Source: Dechloromonas sp.
Lineage (GTDB): Bacteria; Pseudomonadota; Gammaproteobacteria; Burkholderiales; Rhodocyclaceae
Direction of reading: 5' to 3'
Length of the DNA: 45,292 nucleotides
Assembly: GCA_011391255.1 (NCBI GenBank)
Contig: JAABQV010000018.1
Coordinates: forward strand, 1 to 45,292
Part shown: piece by piece, positions 11,822-19,057 of the stretch
Layout of the letters: each line of letters starts with the position of its first letter
Position numbering within the stretch: the stretch's first letter is position 1
Position numbers and translations under genes: made by a program
Notes under the pieces: model-generated
What the model was told of the DNA's origin: nothing
Seen by the model: the letters and a program-made list of their open reading frames with translations, nothing else
Database searches by the model: none

Positions 11822-13354
11822 ATGCACCCGGATTATCTCGAAAAAGTTCTCAACGCACAGGTTTATGATGTGGCGATCGAAACGCCGCTCGAACTCGCCG
11901 GCAACCTTTCTGCGCGCGTTGGCAACAAGATTATCCTCAAGCGCGAAGATTTGCAGCCGGTGTTTTCCTTCAAGATTCGCGGCGCCTACAACAAAATCGC
12001 CAGCCTTTCGGCCGAAAAGCTCAAGCGCGGCGTGATCTGCGCTTCGGCCGGCAATCACGCGCAGGGCGTCGCGATGTCGGCAGCCAAGGTTGGTTGCCGG
12101 GCAGTGATCGTTATGCCGACGTCAACACCGGGTATCAAGGTTGAGGCGGTCAAGCGGCGTGGTGGCGAAGTGGTTTTGTTCGGCGATTCTTTCGATGAAG
12201 CCTTTGAACACGCTCTCGAACTGGAAAAAACCGAAAAACTCACTTTCGTTCACCCCTTTGATGATCCGGAAGTGATCGCCGGCCAGGGCACCATCGCGAT
12301 GGAAATCCTCCGCCAGCACTCGCGTCACAACGGGCCGATTCATGCCATTTTCTGCTGTGTGGGTGGTGGCGGTCTGATCGCCGGGGTTGCCGCCTACATC
12401 AAGCGTCTGCGCCCGGAAATCAAGATCATCGGCGTTGAAGCCAAGGATGCCGATGCGATGACGCAATCGCTGGCCAAGGGACATCGCGTCCGCTTGCAGC
12501 AGGTCGGCTTGTTTGCCGACGGCGCAGCGGTCAAATTTGTTGGCGAAGAAACCTTCCGCCTCTGCAAAGAGTACGTGGACGAAATGATCCTCGTCGACAC
12601 CGACGCCATCTGTGCGGCGATCAAGGATGTTTTCGAGGATACGCGTTCGATTCTCGAGCCGGCCGGCGCGCTAGGCGTCGCCGGCGCCAAGGAATACGCC
12701 CGCAAATACAAGCTGAAAGACAAGAACCTGATCGCCATCAGCTCCGGCGCCAACATGAATTTCGACCGCCTGCGCTTTGTCGCCGAGCGCGCCGAGGTTG
12801 GCGAACGCCGCGAAGCCGTTCTCGCCGTCACGCTGCCGGAAAAGCCCGGCGCCTACAAAAAATTCCTCGGGCTGATCGGCAAACGCAACGTCACCGAGTT
12901 CAATTACCGCTACAACACCGCCAAGGAAGCCCACGTTTTTGTCGGCATTCAGGTGGTTGACCGCAACGAATCGGAAAAGCTCGTCGAGCAACTAAGCAAG
13001 CACGGCTACCCGACGCTAGACCTGACCGATGACGAAATGACGAAGAATCACCTTCGTCACATGGTCGGCGGCCATGCCCCGGCGGTTTGTGAAAAGGGCA
13101 TGCACGAGTTGCTCTACCGTTTCGAGTTTCCCGAAAAGCCGGGCGCGTTGATGAACTTCCTGACGCAAATGAGCGCCGGCTGGAACATCAGCCTCTTCCA
13201 TTACCGCAACCACGGCGCCGACTACGGCCGCGTGCTGGTCGGCATGCAGGTGCCGCCGGGCGAGATGGGGCAGTTCAAGGAGTTCTTGAAGAACCTTGGC
13301 TACGCGCATTGGGACGAGAGCAAGAACCCGGGGTATCAGTTGTTTTTGGGTTGA
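11822..13354 (+). CDS. ilvA: Threonine ammonia-lyase, biosynthetic
   Basis: Converts L-threonine to 2-oxobutanoate for isoleucine synthesis. 510 aa, the full biosynthetic length. The PLP lysine is in VFSFKIRGAYNKI (Lys51). The Gly-rich phosphate loop is VGGGGLIAGVAAY, and the Ser/Gly SSGANMNFDRLRFV region closes the catalytic domain. Two ACT-like regulatory repeats follow (about residues 335-405 and 425-500, each with KPGAxxxFL), consistent with isoleucine feedback. ATG 11822 gives MHPDYLEKVL; an earlier in-frame TTG at 11813 is less likely. No clear terminator follows; an inverted repeat starts 15 bases after the stop. Confidence 0.97.
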   Translation: MHPDYLEKVLNAQVYDVAIETPLELAGNLSARVGNKIILKREDLQPVFSFKIRGAYNKIASLSAEKLKRGVICASAGNHAQGVAMSAAKVGCRAVIVMPTSTPGIKVEAVKRRGGEVVLFGDSFDEAFEHALELEKTEKLTFVHPFDDPEVIAGQGTIAMEILRQHSRHNGPIHAIFCCVGGGGLIAGVAAYIKRLRPEIKIIGVEAKDADAMTQSLAKGHRVRLQQVGLFADGAAVKFVGEETFRLCKEYVDEMILVDTDAICAAIKDVFEDTRSILEPAGALGVAGAKEYARKYKLKDKNLIAISSGANMNFDRLRFVAERAEVGERREAVLAVTLPEKPGAYKKFLGLIGKRNVTEFNYRYNTAKEAHVFVGIQVVDRNESEKLVEQLSKHGYPTLDLTDDEMTKNHLRHMVGGHAPAVCEKGMHELLYRFEFPEKPGALMNFLTQMSAGWNISLFHYRNHGADYGRVLVGMQVPPGEMGQFKEFLKNLGYAHWDESKNPGYQLFLG

Positions 13355-13369
13355 TCAGCATATTCCAAT

Positions 13370-13406
13370 GGATTTGTAGTAGACTTTTTTCGTCTACTAC
13401 AAATCC
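13370..13406. promoter_or_regulatory. Perfect 15-bp inverted repeat in front of the NTase-MmeI genes (operator or RNA hairpin)
   Basis: GGATTTGTAGTAGAC (13370-13384), a 7-base spacer TTTTTTC, then GTCTACTACAAATCC (13392-13406). The arms match perfectly. It ends 9 bases before the NTase ATG at 13416 and touches its ribosome site (AGG at 13407-13409). A weak promoter-like pair, TTGTAG at 13374 and TACAAA at 13398 with an 18-base spacer, lies inside it. It is not followed by a T-tract on either strand, so it does not look like a terminator. A repressor operator, or a hairpin affecting translation, is the simplest reading. Confidence 0.75.
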
Positions 13407-13415
13407 AGGTTGGCG

Positions 13416-14465
13416 ATGTTCTCTCAAAGCCCGGTCAGTCAAACCCTCTATACCCAATTGCAGGAAGAGGCAGCGGTCTTCAACGCAATTATCTTCGAGC
13501 AAGGCATCGCCGGCAGCCCCTATCTGAACCATGCCAACGGCTACGCCTACTGGTACTGGCAAGTAAGCGGTCCGGACGGCAAACTGAAACGCCTTTCGCT
13601 CGGCCGCGACACCCCGGAAACCCAAGCGCTGGTTGACCGCCTCAAAACGCGCAAGGCCGAAGCCAGCGAAGCCATCAGCGCGCTGCGCGCAACCACCCGC
13701 GCCTTTATTGCCAGCGGTGGCATGAGTATGGAGTCGGCGCACTTCCGTGTCATGGAGCACCTGGCTCAGGCCGGTCTGTTCCGCAAAGGGTTGGTACTTG
13801 TCGGCTCGCACGCTTTTACCGCGTTGGGCAACCTGCTTGGCTTGCGCTGGGGCAGCCAGTTGAAAACCAGCGACATGGATTTTGCGCGCGCCATCGGCAT
13901 CAGCTTGGCTCTGCCGGGTAATGCCGAGGCGATTGATGTCCTGGCGACCGCCCAGGAATTCGATCCGACGTTTTTTGCCGTGCCGCAACTCGATCACCGC
14001 CAGCCATCGACCGCGATAATCAGCCGCAAGACCCGCATCAAACTCGACTTCCTGACCACGCACGCCGCCGCGGAAACTAACACGCCGCACTATTTCGCCG
14101 ATCTTGGCATTGCCGCGACGCCATTGCGTTACATGGATTACCTGCTCGGTGGCTTTAACCGGCGTGGCCTGGTGATTGGAACTTACGCCTTCCCGATCAA
14201 CCTGCCCGACCCCGCCCGCTTCGCCATCCACAAACTGATCATTGCCCAGCTAAGGCGTGGCGAGGGTGATGCCAAAAGGCAAAAAGACATCCGCCAGGCC
14301 GACGAACTGCTCGCCGGGATGATCGAAATCGGGCTCGCGAATGAAATTGAAGAAGCCATCAAGGCACTCCCGGCGGCTGGCATCAAGCTCATTCAGCGCT
14401 CGGCTGCGCAGGTACAACTCAGCCGTGACTGGCTGCATACCCAATTGAATCGACCCGCCCCATGA
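13416..14465 (+). CDS. GSU2403-type nucleotidyltransferase-fold protein
   Basis: 349 aa. The N-terminal ~95 residues carry FEQGIAGSPYLNHANGYAYW, then WYWQVSGPDGKLKRLSLG. A Pol-beta-like nucleotidyltransferase core follows: LVLVGSHAFTALGN (Gly130-Ser131), then KTSDMDFA (Asp153, Asp155) and a third acidic residue in RIKLDFLT (Asp211). The C-terminal helices, with AIHKLIIAQLRR and KRQKDIRQADELL, resemble the AbiEii/MenT style. All active-site acids are present, so it should be catalytic; the substrate is unknown. ATG 13416 has AGG 6 bases upstream. Its stop overlaps the MmeI-like gene start in ATGA (14462-14465), so the two are translationally coupled. Confidence 0.82.
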   Translation: MFSQSPVSQTLYTQLQEEAAVFNAIIFEQGIAGSPYLNHANGYAYWYWQVSGPDGKLKRLSLGRDTPETQALVDRLKTRKAEASEAISALRATTRAFIASGGMSMESAHFRVMEHLAQAGLFRKGLVLVGSHAFTALGNLLGLRWGSQLKTSDMDFARAIGISLALPGNAEAIDVLATAQEFDPTFFAVPQLDHRQPSTAIISRKTRIKLDFLTTHAAAETNTPHYFADLGIAATPLRYMDYLLGGFNRRGLVIGTYAFPINLPDPARFAIHKLIIAQLRRGEGDAKRQKDIRQADELLAGMIEIGLANEIEEAIKALPAAGIKLIQRSAAQVQLSRDWLHTQLNRPAP

Positions 14466-17317
14466 CCCCCGAAAACTTTATCGCCCTCTGGAAAGACAAC
14501 AAGCTCACCGAACGCGCTGGGGCGCAGGCGCATTTCGATGACCTCTGCGACCTGCTCGGTGTCGACAAACCGCGTGATCCGGACAACTACTGCTTTGAGC
14601 GCGGCGCCAAAAAGGCCAGCTCAGGCAATGGCTGGGCAGATGTCTGGAAGCGCGGCCACTTTGGTTGGGAAAACAAAAAGCCCGGTCGTGACCTCAACGC
14701 CGCCCTCAAGCAACTCACCGACTACGCCCTGCAACTCGACAACCCTCCGCTGCTCGTTGTTTGCGACCGCGAACGCATCGTCATCCACACCGCCTTCACC
14801 GGTTACCCGGACGAGCCTCGCGAAATCCGCATCGAACAACTCGTCGAGCCGGAAGCCCGGCAGCTCCTCAAATGGGTCTTCACCAACCCCGAAAAGCTCC
14901 GCCCGGAGAAGTCCACCGCCGCGATCACCGCCGCAGCCGCCGGCCAGTTCGCCCAGCTCGCCGCCGCCATGCGCAGCCGTGGTGAAGAAGGGCAGAAAGT
15001 CGCCCACTTCCTCGTTCAATGCCTCTTCTGCATGTTCGCCGAAGACGAACAACTGCTCCCCGCCGGCATCTTCACCGACCTGCTCAAAAACGCCGGCAGC
15101 GACGCTGACAAAGCCGCCCGCCGCATCGAAAAACTATTCACCGCCATGCAGAAAAACGGTGGCGAATATGGCGACCACGACATCGCCTGGTTCAACGGCG
15201 GCCTCTTTAAAAATATCGACATTCCGCCGTTGACCGTAACCGACCTGCAAGCACTGCATCGCGCGGCATCCGAGATGGACTGGCGCGCCATCGACCCGAC
15301 CATTTTCGGTACGCTGTTCGAGCGCGGCCTCGACCCCGCCGCCCGCGCCCCGCTCGGCGCCCACTACACCGACACCGGCACCATCGCCAAACTGATCGAA
15401 CCGCTGGTCAGCGAACCGCTCGCTGCCGAATGGGCCAAAACCAAAGCCGAGATTGCCGCCAAGCCCAAAAAAGCCAAGGCTGCCTACCAAACCTTCCTGC
15501 TCCGCCTCAACCACTTCCGCGTGCTTGACCCCGCCTGCGGCAGCGGCAACTTTCTCTATCTGGCGCTGATTGCCCTGCGCAACATCGAAAAACGCGCCCA
15601 CGTCGACGCGCAGGAACTCGGCCTCGGCGCCGAACTCTCGATGCAAACCGGCCCGCACAACATCCTCGGGCTGGAGATCAACGAATTCGCCGCCGAACTC
15701 GCGAGAGTCACCGTCTGGATCGGCGACATCCAATGGTGCCGCCGCAACGGCTACCCGCACGCCATCAACCCGATACTGAAGCCGCTCGACGGCATCGAAC
15801 ACCGCGATGCGCTACTTAACCCGGACAGCAGCGAAGCTGACTGGCCGGTGGCGGATGTGATTGTGGGCAACCCGCCATTTTTGGGGCAGAGATTCATGTT
15901 GCGAGAGCTTGGGCGTGGCTATGTTGATGCGCTTCGTACGACCTATAAAGATCGCGTTCTTGGCGATGCAGATTTGGTTGTTTACTGGTTTGAAAAAGCC
16001 CGTGCCCAGATCGAAGCCGGCAAACTACAAGCTGCTGGCCTCGTTTCCACCAACTCCATTCGTGGCGGCGCTAACCGCAAGGTGCTCGAAAAAATTGTTG
16101 AAACTACTCGCATTTTTGAAGCGTGGAGCGACGAAGAGTGGGTCAACGACGGCGCCGCAGTGCGTGTTTCGCTTTTAGGTTTTGGGCCGATTTTCCCGGT
16201 TGACCGTAACGATCGACTGAATGGTCGCGATGCCTCTCAGATTTATGCTGACCTCTCTGCGAGCGAAGGTGGAAATCTAATTCTGGCGCTTCCGCTCAAA
16301 GAGAATAGCGGCGTCGCTTTTTCGGGCTTTCAAATGAATGGGCCTTTCGACATTACTTGGGAACTTGGGTCTGAATGGTTGAGGCAACCAAACCCCAATG
16401 GCAAATCCAATTCTCAAGTATTACGCCCGTATGCCAATGCTAAAGATTTAACAGCAAGACCGCGAAATCAATGGGTCATTGATTTCACAGGCTTAGCAGA
16501 AAATGAAGCGGCTTCTTTTGAGCTTCCTTTTCAGCATGTTTTTGATGTTGTTCGCCCGGAAAGAGAGCAGAAACGAGAGGAGTATCTGCGAAAAAAATAC
16601 TGGCTACATAAACGCAGCTCGCCAGACCTAAGGGCTTCTGTGGTTGGATTGGGGCGCTTTATCGCTACGCCGATGGTTTCAAAACATCGCTTATTTGTAT
16701 GGGTTCCGGAAATACAGATTCCTGAAAATGCAGCTATCGTTTTTGCCCGTGCCGACGATACCACCTTCGGCATCCTGCATTCCCGCTTCCACGAACTCTG
16801 GTCGCTGCATCAATGTACATGGATGGGTGCCGGCAATGATCCGCGCTACACCCCAACCACCTGTTTTTCAACGTTCCCCTTCCCCGCCGGCCTGACGCCG
16901 CGTGACACCCTTCCCTCACCCCCAGCCCCTCTCCCGCAAGCGGGAGAGGGGTGCGCGACAGCGCGGGAGAGGGCAGCCGTCGCCGAAACAATCGCCGCCG
17001 CCGCCCGCCATCTCAACCAACTGCGCGAGAACTGGCTCAATCCGGTCGAGTGGGTCGATTGGGTAATTACCCCGGAAGAGGAAAAAGCCGGCTTCCCGAA
17101 ACGCCCGGTCGCCAAACCCGGCCACGAAGGCGACCTCAAAAAGCGTACCCTGACCAACCTCTACAACGCCCGCCCGGCCTGGCTGGATCTCGCCCACAAA
17201 GCCCTCGACCAAGCCGTCTCCACTGCCTATGGATGGACGGACTACACGCCCGAAATGTCCGACGACGAAATCCTCCGCCGCTTGCTGGTGCTGAATCTGG
17301 AACGGGCGGCACGTTGA
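14462..17317 (+). CDS. MmeI-type (type IIL) restriction-methylation fusion enzyme
   Basis: 951 aa in one chain. The N terminus has a nuclease motif of the MmeI form D-X9-EXK: Asp60 in WADVWKRG, then Glu70-Asn-Lys72 in GWENKKPGRDL. A helical spacer follows. The gamma-class adenine methyltransferase has motif I VLDPACGSGNFLYLAL (Asp356) and motif IV IVGNPPFLGQRFM (Asn470-Pro-Pro-Phe). The target-recognition region is about residues 560-800, with a C-terminal helical domain after it. The family cuts about 20 bases from its site and protects by methylating one strand to N6-methyladenine. The middle (about 15850-16760) is much poorer in G+C than its flanks. A palindromic repeat is inserted in frame near residues 815-838. 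Confidence 0.9.
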   Translation: MTPENFIALWKDNKLTERAGAQAHFDDLCDLLGVDKPRDPDNYCFERGAKKASSGNGWADVWKRGHFGWENKKPGRDLNAALKQLTDYALQLDNPPLLVVCDRERIVIHTAFTGYPDEPREIRIEQLVEPEARQLLKWVFTNPEKLRPEKSTAAITAAAAGQFAQLAAAMRSRGEEGQKVAHFLVQCLFCMFAEDEQLLPAGIFTDLLKNAGSDADKAARRIEKLFTAMQKNGGEYGDHDIAWFNGGLFKNIDIPPLTVTDLQALHRAASEMDWRAIDPTIFGTLFERGLDPAARAPLGAHYTDTGTIAKLIEPLVSEPLAAEWAKTKAEIAAKPKKAKAAYQTFLLRLNHFRVLDPACGSGNFLYLALIALRNIEKRAHVDAQELGLGAELSMQTGPHNILGLEINEFAAELARVTVWIGDIQWCRRNGYPHAINPILKPLDGIEHRDALLNPDSSEADWPVADVIVGNPPFLGQRFMLRELGRGYVDALRTTYKDRVLGDADLVVYWFEKARAQIEAGKLQAAGLVSTNSIRGGANRKVLEKIVETTRIFEAWSDEEWVNDGAAVRVSLLGFGPIFPVDRNDRLNGRDASQIYADLSASEGGNLILALPLKENSGVAFSGFQMNGPFDITWELGSEWLRQPNPNGKSNSQVLRPYANAKDLTARPRNQWVIDFTGLAENEAASFELPFQHVFDVVRPEREQKREEYLRKKYWLHKRSSPDLRASVVGLGRFIATPMVSKHRLFVWVPEIQIPENAAIVFARADDTTFGILHSRFHELWSLHQCTWMGAGNDPRYTPTTCFSTFPFPAGLTPRDTLPSPPAPLPQAGEGCATARERAAVAETIAAAARHLNQLRENWLNPVEWVDWVITPEEEKAGFPKRPVAKPGHEGDLKKRTLTNLYNARPAWLDLAHKALDQAVSTAYGWTDYTPEMSDDEILRRLLVLNLERAAR
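16926..16973 (+). repeat. Palindromic repeat element carried in frame inside the MmeI-like gene
   Basis: CCCCTCTCCCGC (16926-16937), AA, then GCGGGAGAGGGG (16940-16951) form a perfect 12-bp hairpin. A further GCGGGAGAGGG follows at 16963-16973. Preceded by CCCTCACCCCCAG, this has the look of the CCCTCTCCCGC-type intergenic palindromes common in Proteobacteria. Here it is read through as TLPSPPAPLPQAGEGC without breaking the frame. Similarity to that repeat class is from memory, not from a search. Confidence 0.8.
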
Positions 17318-17343
17318 GGCGCCAAACCTCTTAAAATCCTTGC

Positions 17344-17595
17344 ATGGAATACACACTCAGCACCCACGCAATAACAACCATTCGAGAGCGAAACATTCGC
17401 GTCGAATGGATAGCGGCGACCTTGTCAGCCCCCGCTGCAACCGAATCTGATCCGGATGATCCAACGCTCATTCACGCGCTACGCGTCATTCCGGAATTTG
17501 GTGAACGGGTGTTGCGCGTGATTTACAATCAAACCAAACAACCACCGCATGTCGTGACAGCATTTTTCGACCGAGGAATGAAAGGAAAGCTATGA
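17344..17595 (+). CDS. DUF4258 small protein (putative toxin-like partner)
   Basis: 83 aa, MEYTLSTHAITTIRERNI followed by RVEWIAATLSAPAAT and ending in VVTAFFDRGMKGKL, a pattern of the DUF4258 family. It starts 26 bases after the MmeI-like gene and overlaps the DUF2283 gene by 4 bases (ATGA at 17592). DUF4258 and DUF2283 genes are frequent neighbours and have been suspected to act as a toxin-antitoxin-like pair, but activity is not established. The overlap shows the two are made together. Confidence 0.82.
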   Translation: MEYTLSTHAITTIRERNIRVEWIAATLSAPAATESDPDDPTLIHALRVIPEFGERVLRVIYNQTKQPPHVVTAFFDRGMKGKL

Positions 17596-17777
17596 AAATC
17601 GAATACGACCCCGCGGCCGATGCGCTTTACGTTCGTCTGAATGATCAGCCCATCATCGAATCCGAGCAGATCAAGCCCGGTATTATTCTTGACTACGACG
17701 AGGCCGGCAACGTGGTTGGCATTGAAGTCCTGAGCGCCAGCAAACACGAGCATGCGCCCTTGAAACAGGCGGCTTGA
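17592..17777 (+). CDS. DUF2283 small protein (partner of the DUF4258 gene)
   Basis: 61 aa with the DUF2283 signature MKIEYDPAADALYVRLND and then GIILDYDEAGNVVGIEVLSA. It is a compact beta protein of unknown function. The start overlaps the DUF4258 stop in ATGA, so translation is coupled. In a toxin-antitoxin reading the DUF2283 member would be the antitoxin, but no DNA-binding motif is visible in it. This role is inference from gene arrangement. Confidence 0.85.
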   Translation: MKIEYDPAADALYVRLNDQPIIESEQIKPGIILDYDEAGNVVGIEVLSASKHEHAPLKQAA

Positions 17778-17845
17778 CCTCCATTTGAAGGCGGACGGCT
17801 GGTGATTCTTGTGCTGGCGGTGGCGCCGCGTGGAGGTGTGTATCA

Positions 17846-18214
17846 ATGACGACGATTCAATTTATTGAGCGGGATGGCAAGCGCGAGTTTGCGGTGATTC
17901 CCATTGAGTTGTACGAGCGTTTGTCTGCCGCCCTGGAGGATGCTGATGATGCGGCGCTATTCGACGCGGTGCGTGTTTCTGATGATGGCTTCCGCATTCC
18001 TGCGGCCGTCGCCCATGCCTTGTTGGATGGCGATAACCCGGTCAAAGTCTGGCGCGAACATCGTGGTCTGACGCAAGAGGTGTTGGCGGAGAAGGCGGCG
18101 ATCAGCAAGGCGTATCTGTGCCAGATTGAAACGGGCAAACGTGTCGGTGCGCTGAAAACGCTGAAAGCGATTGCCGAAGCGCTGGCAGTGAAGGTGGATG
18201 AGCTTTATGTTTGA
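17846..18214 (+). CDS. XRE-family helix-turn-helix regulator (antitoxin-like)
   Basis: 122 aa. The N-terminal ~60 residues (MTTIQFIERDGKREFAVI, PIELYERLSAALEDADDAA) resemble the Phd-like N-terminal part of some XRE antitoxins. The C-terminal HTH reads WREHRGLTQEVLAEKAAISK and then AYLCQIETGKRVG. GGAGG lies just before the ATG. No RelE/HigB-type partner is adjacent; the DUF4258/DUF2283 pair 68 bases upstream is the nearest candidate. It may regulate the island, for example through the inverted repeat at 13370-13406, but this is only a suggestion. Confidence 0.85.
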   Translation: MTTIQFIERDGKREFAVIPIELYERLSAALEDADDAALFDAVRVSDDGFRIPAAVAHALLDGDNPVKVWREHRGLTQEVLAEKAAISKAYLCQIETGKRVGALKTLKAIAEALAVKVDELYV

Positions 18215-18286
18215 AAATCGCCCCCTTTTCGCCGTTGACCGCAACAATGTCTTTTTCACCCTGATCCAGCCTCACCAAATACCCCT

Positions 18287-19057
18287 ATGCCCTTAACTGA
18301 CCTGATTCGCTATTTCAACGCCGCTGACAGCAGCGAGGAGAGCACCCTGTTTGCCGAGGGCGAGCGGGTTTTTGCCTGGCATCGTGGTTTGCAGTTGCGT
18401 TCCTTGTTTCAGCCGATTGTCGATTTGCAGCAGCAGCGCATCGTCGGCCACATGGCGATGCTGACCGCGCAGCAGGAGGATGAAACGCCAGTCGCCAGCG
18501 ATGTTGCTTACGCCTCGTGCGAGTCGGGCAGCTCCTTCATTTATTTCGACCGCTTGTGCCGCACCTTGCATGCGCTGAATTTTCTGGCGCAACGGGCGAC
18601 GGTGGGCGGCTATCTGCAACTGGCGATTGATCCGCGCCAGTTGTTGGCGGTGCAGAGCCAGCACGGGCTGGTCTATGAGGCGATTTTGAAGCGCTGCGGG
18701 CTGGCGCCGGCCGATATCGTGCTTGAGTTTTCGGCCAGCCATCTTGGCAGCGACGGGCGTCTGGCATCGGCGGTGGGCAATTACCGTCAGCGCGGTTACC
18801 GGCTGGCTTTGCGCGACCCGGTTTTGAGCCGTGACATCGCCGCCGTGCTTGCCTTGCATCCGGAGATCGTGCGCTTTGAAGGCCGACCGGAGGCCGCCGT
18901 GCTTGAGGGCTTCTGCCAAGCTGGAATCGCAACTGAAATATCCGGCGTTGATAGCGACGCGGATGCTGCGGCGGCCACTGCAGCCGGATTCGATCTTGGG
19001 CTGGGCATCTTTTTTGGCGCGGCGCAAGCGGATTGCCGTCCGACCCACGGCGCATGA
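18287..19057 (+). CDS. Degenerate EAL-domain protein, probably catalytically inactive
   Basis: 256 aa. The EAL fold is clear from HRGLQLRSLFQPIVDLQQQR and the following strands and helices. The catalytic signature is lost: the EALLR motif is replaced by HMAMLTA, the metal-binding Asn motif is LAIDPRQLL, the E-x-T-E region is LEFSAS, and the DDFG loop is LRDPVLS. It is therefore expected not to hydrolyse c-di-GMP and may bind a ligand or partner instead. Its stop overlaps the PatB gene start (ATGA at 19054-19057), so the two are translationally coupled. Confidence 0.85.
   Translation: MPLTDLIRYFNAADSSEESTLFAEGERVFAWHRGLQLRSLFQPIVDLQQQRIVGHMAMLTAQQEDETPVASDVAYASCESGSSFIYFDRLCRTLHALNFLAQRATVGGYLQLAIDPRQLLAVQSQHGLVYEAILKRCGLAPADIVLEFSASHLGSDGRLASAVGNYRQRGYRLALRDPVLSRDIAAVLALHPEIVRFEGRPEAAVLEGFCQAGIATEISGVDSDADAAAATAAGFDLGLGIFFGAAQADCRPTHGA

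Noticed and set aside
13370..13406. Similarity of the palindrome to a Cas12a-type repeat stem (TCTAC/GTAGA)
   Set aside because: It is a single copy with no spacers or repeats nearby and no cas genes in the window, so the resemblance is chance.
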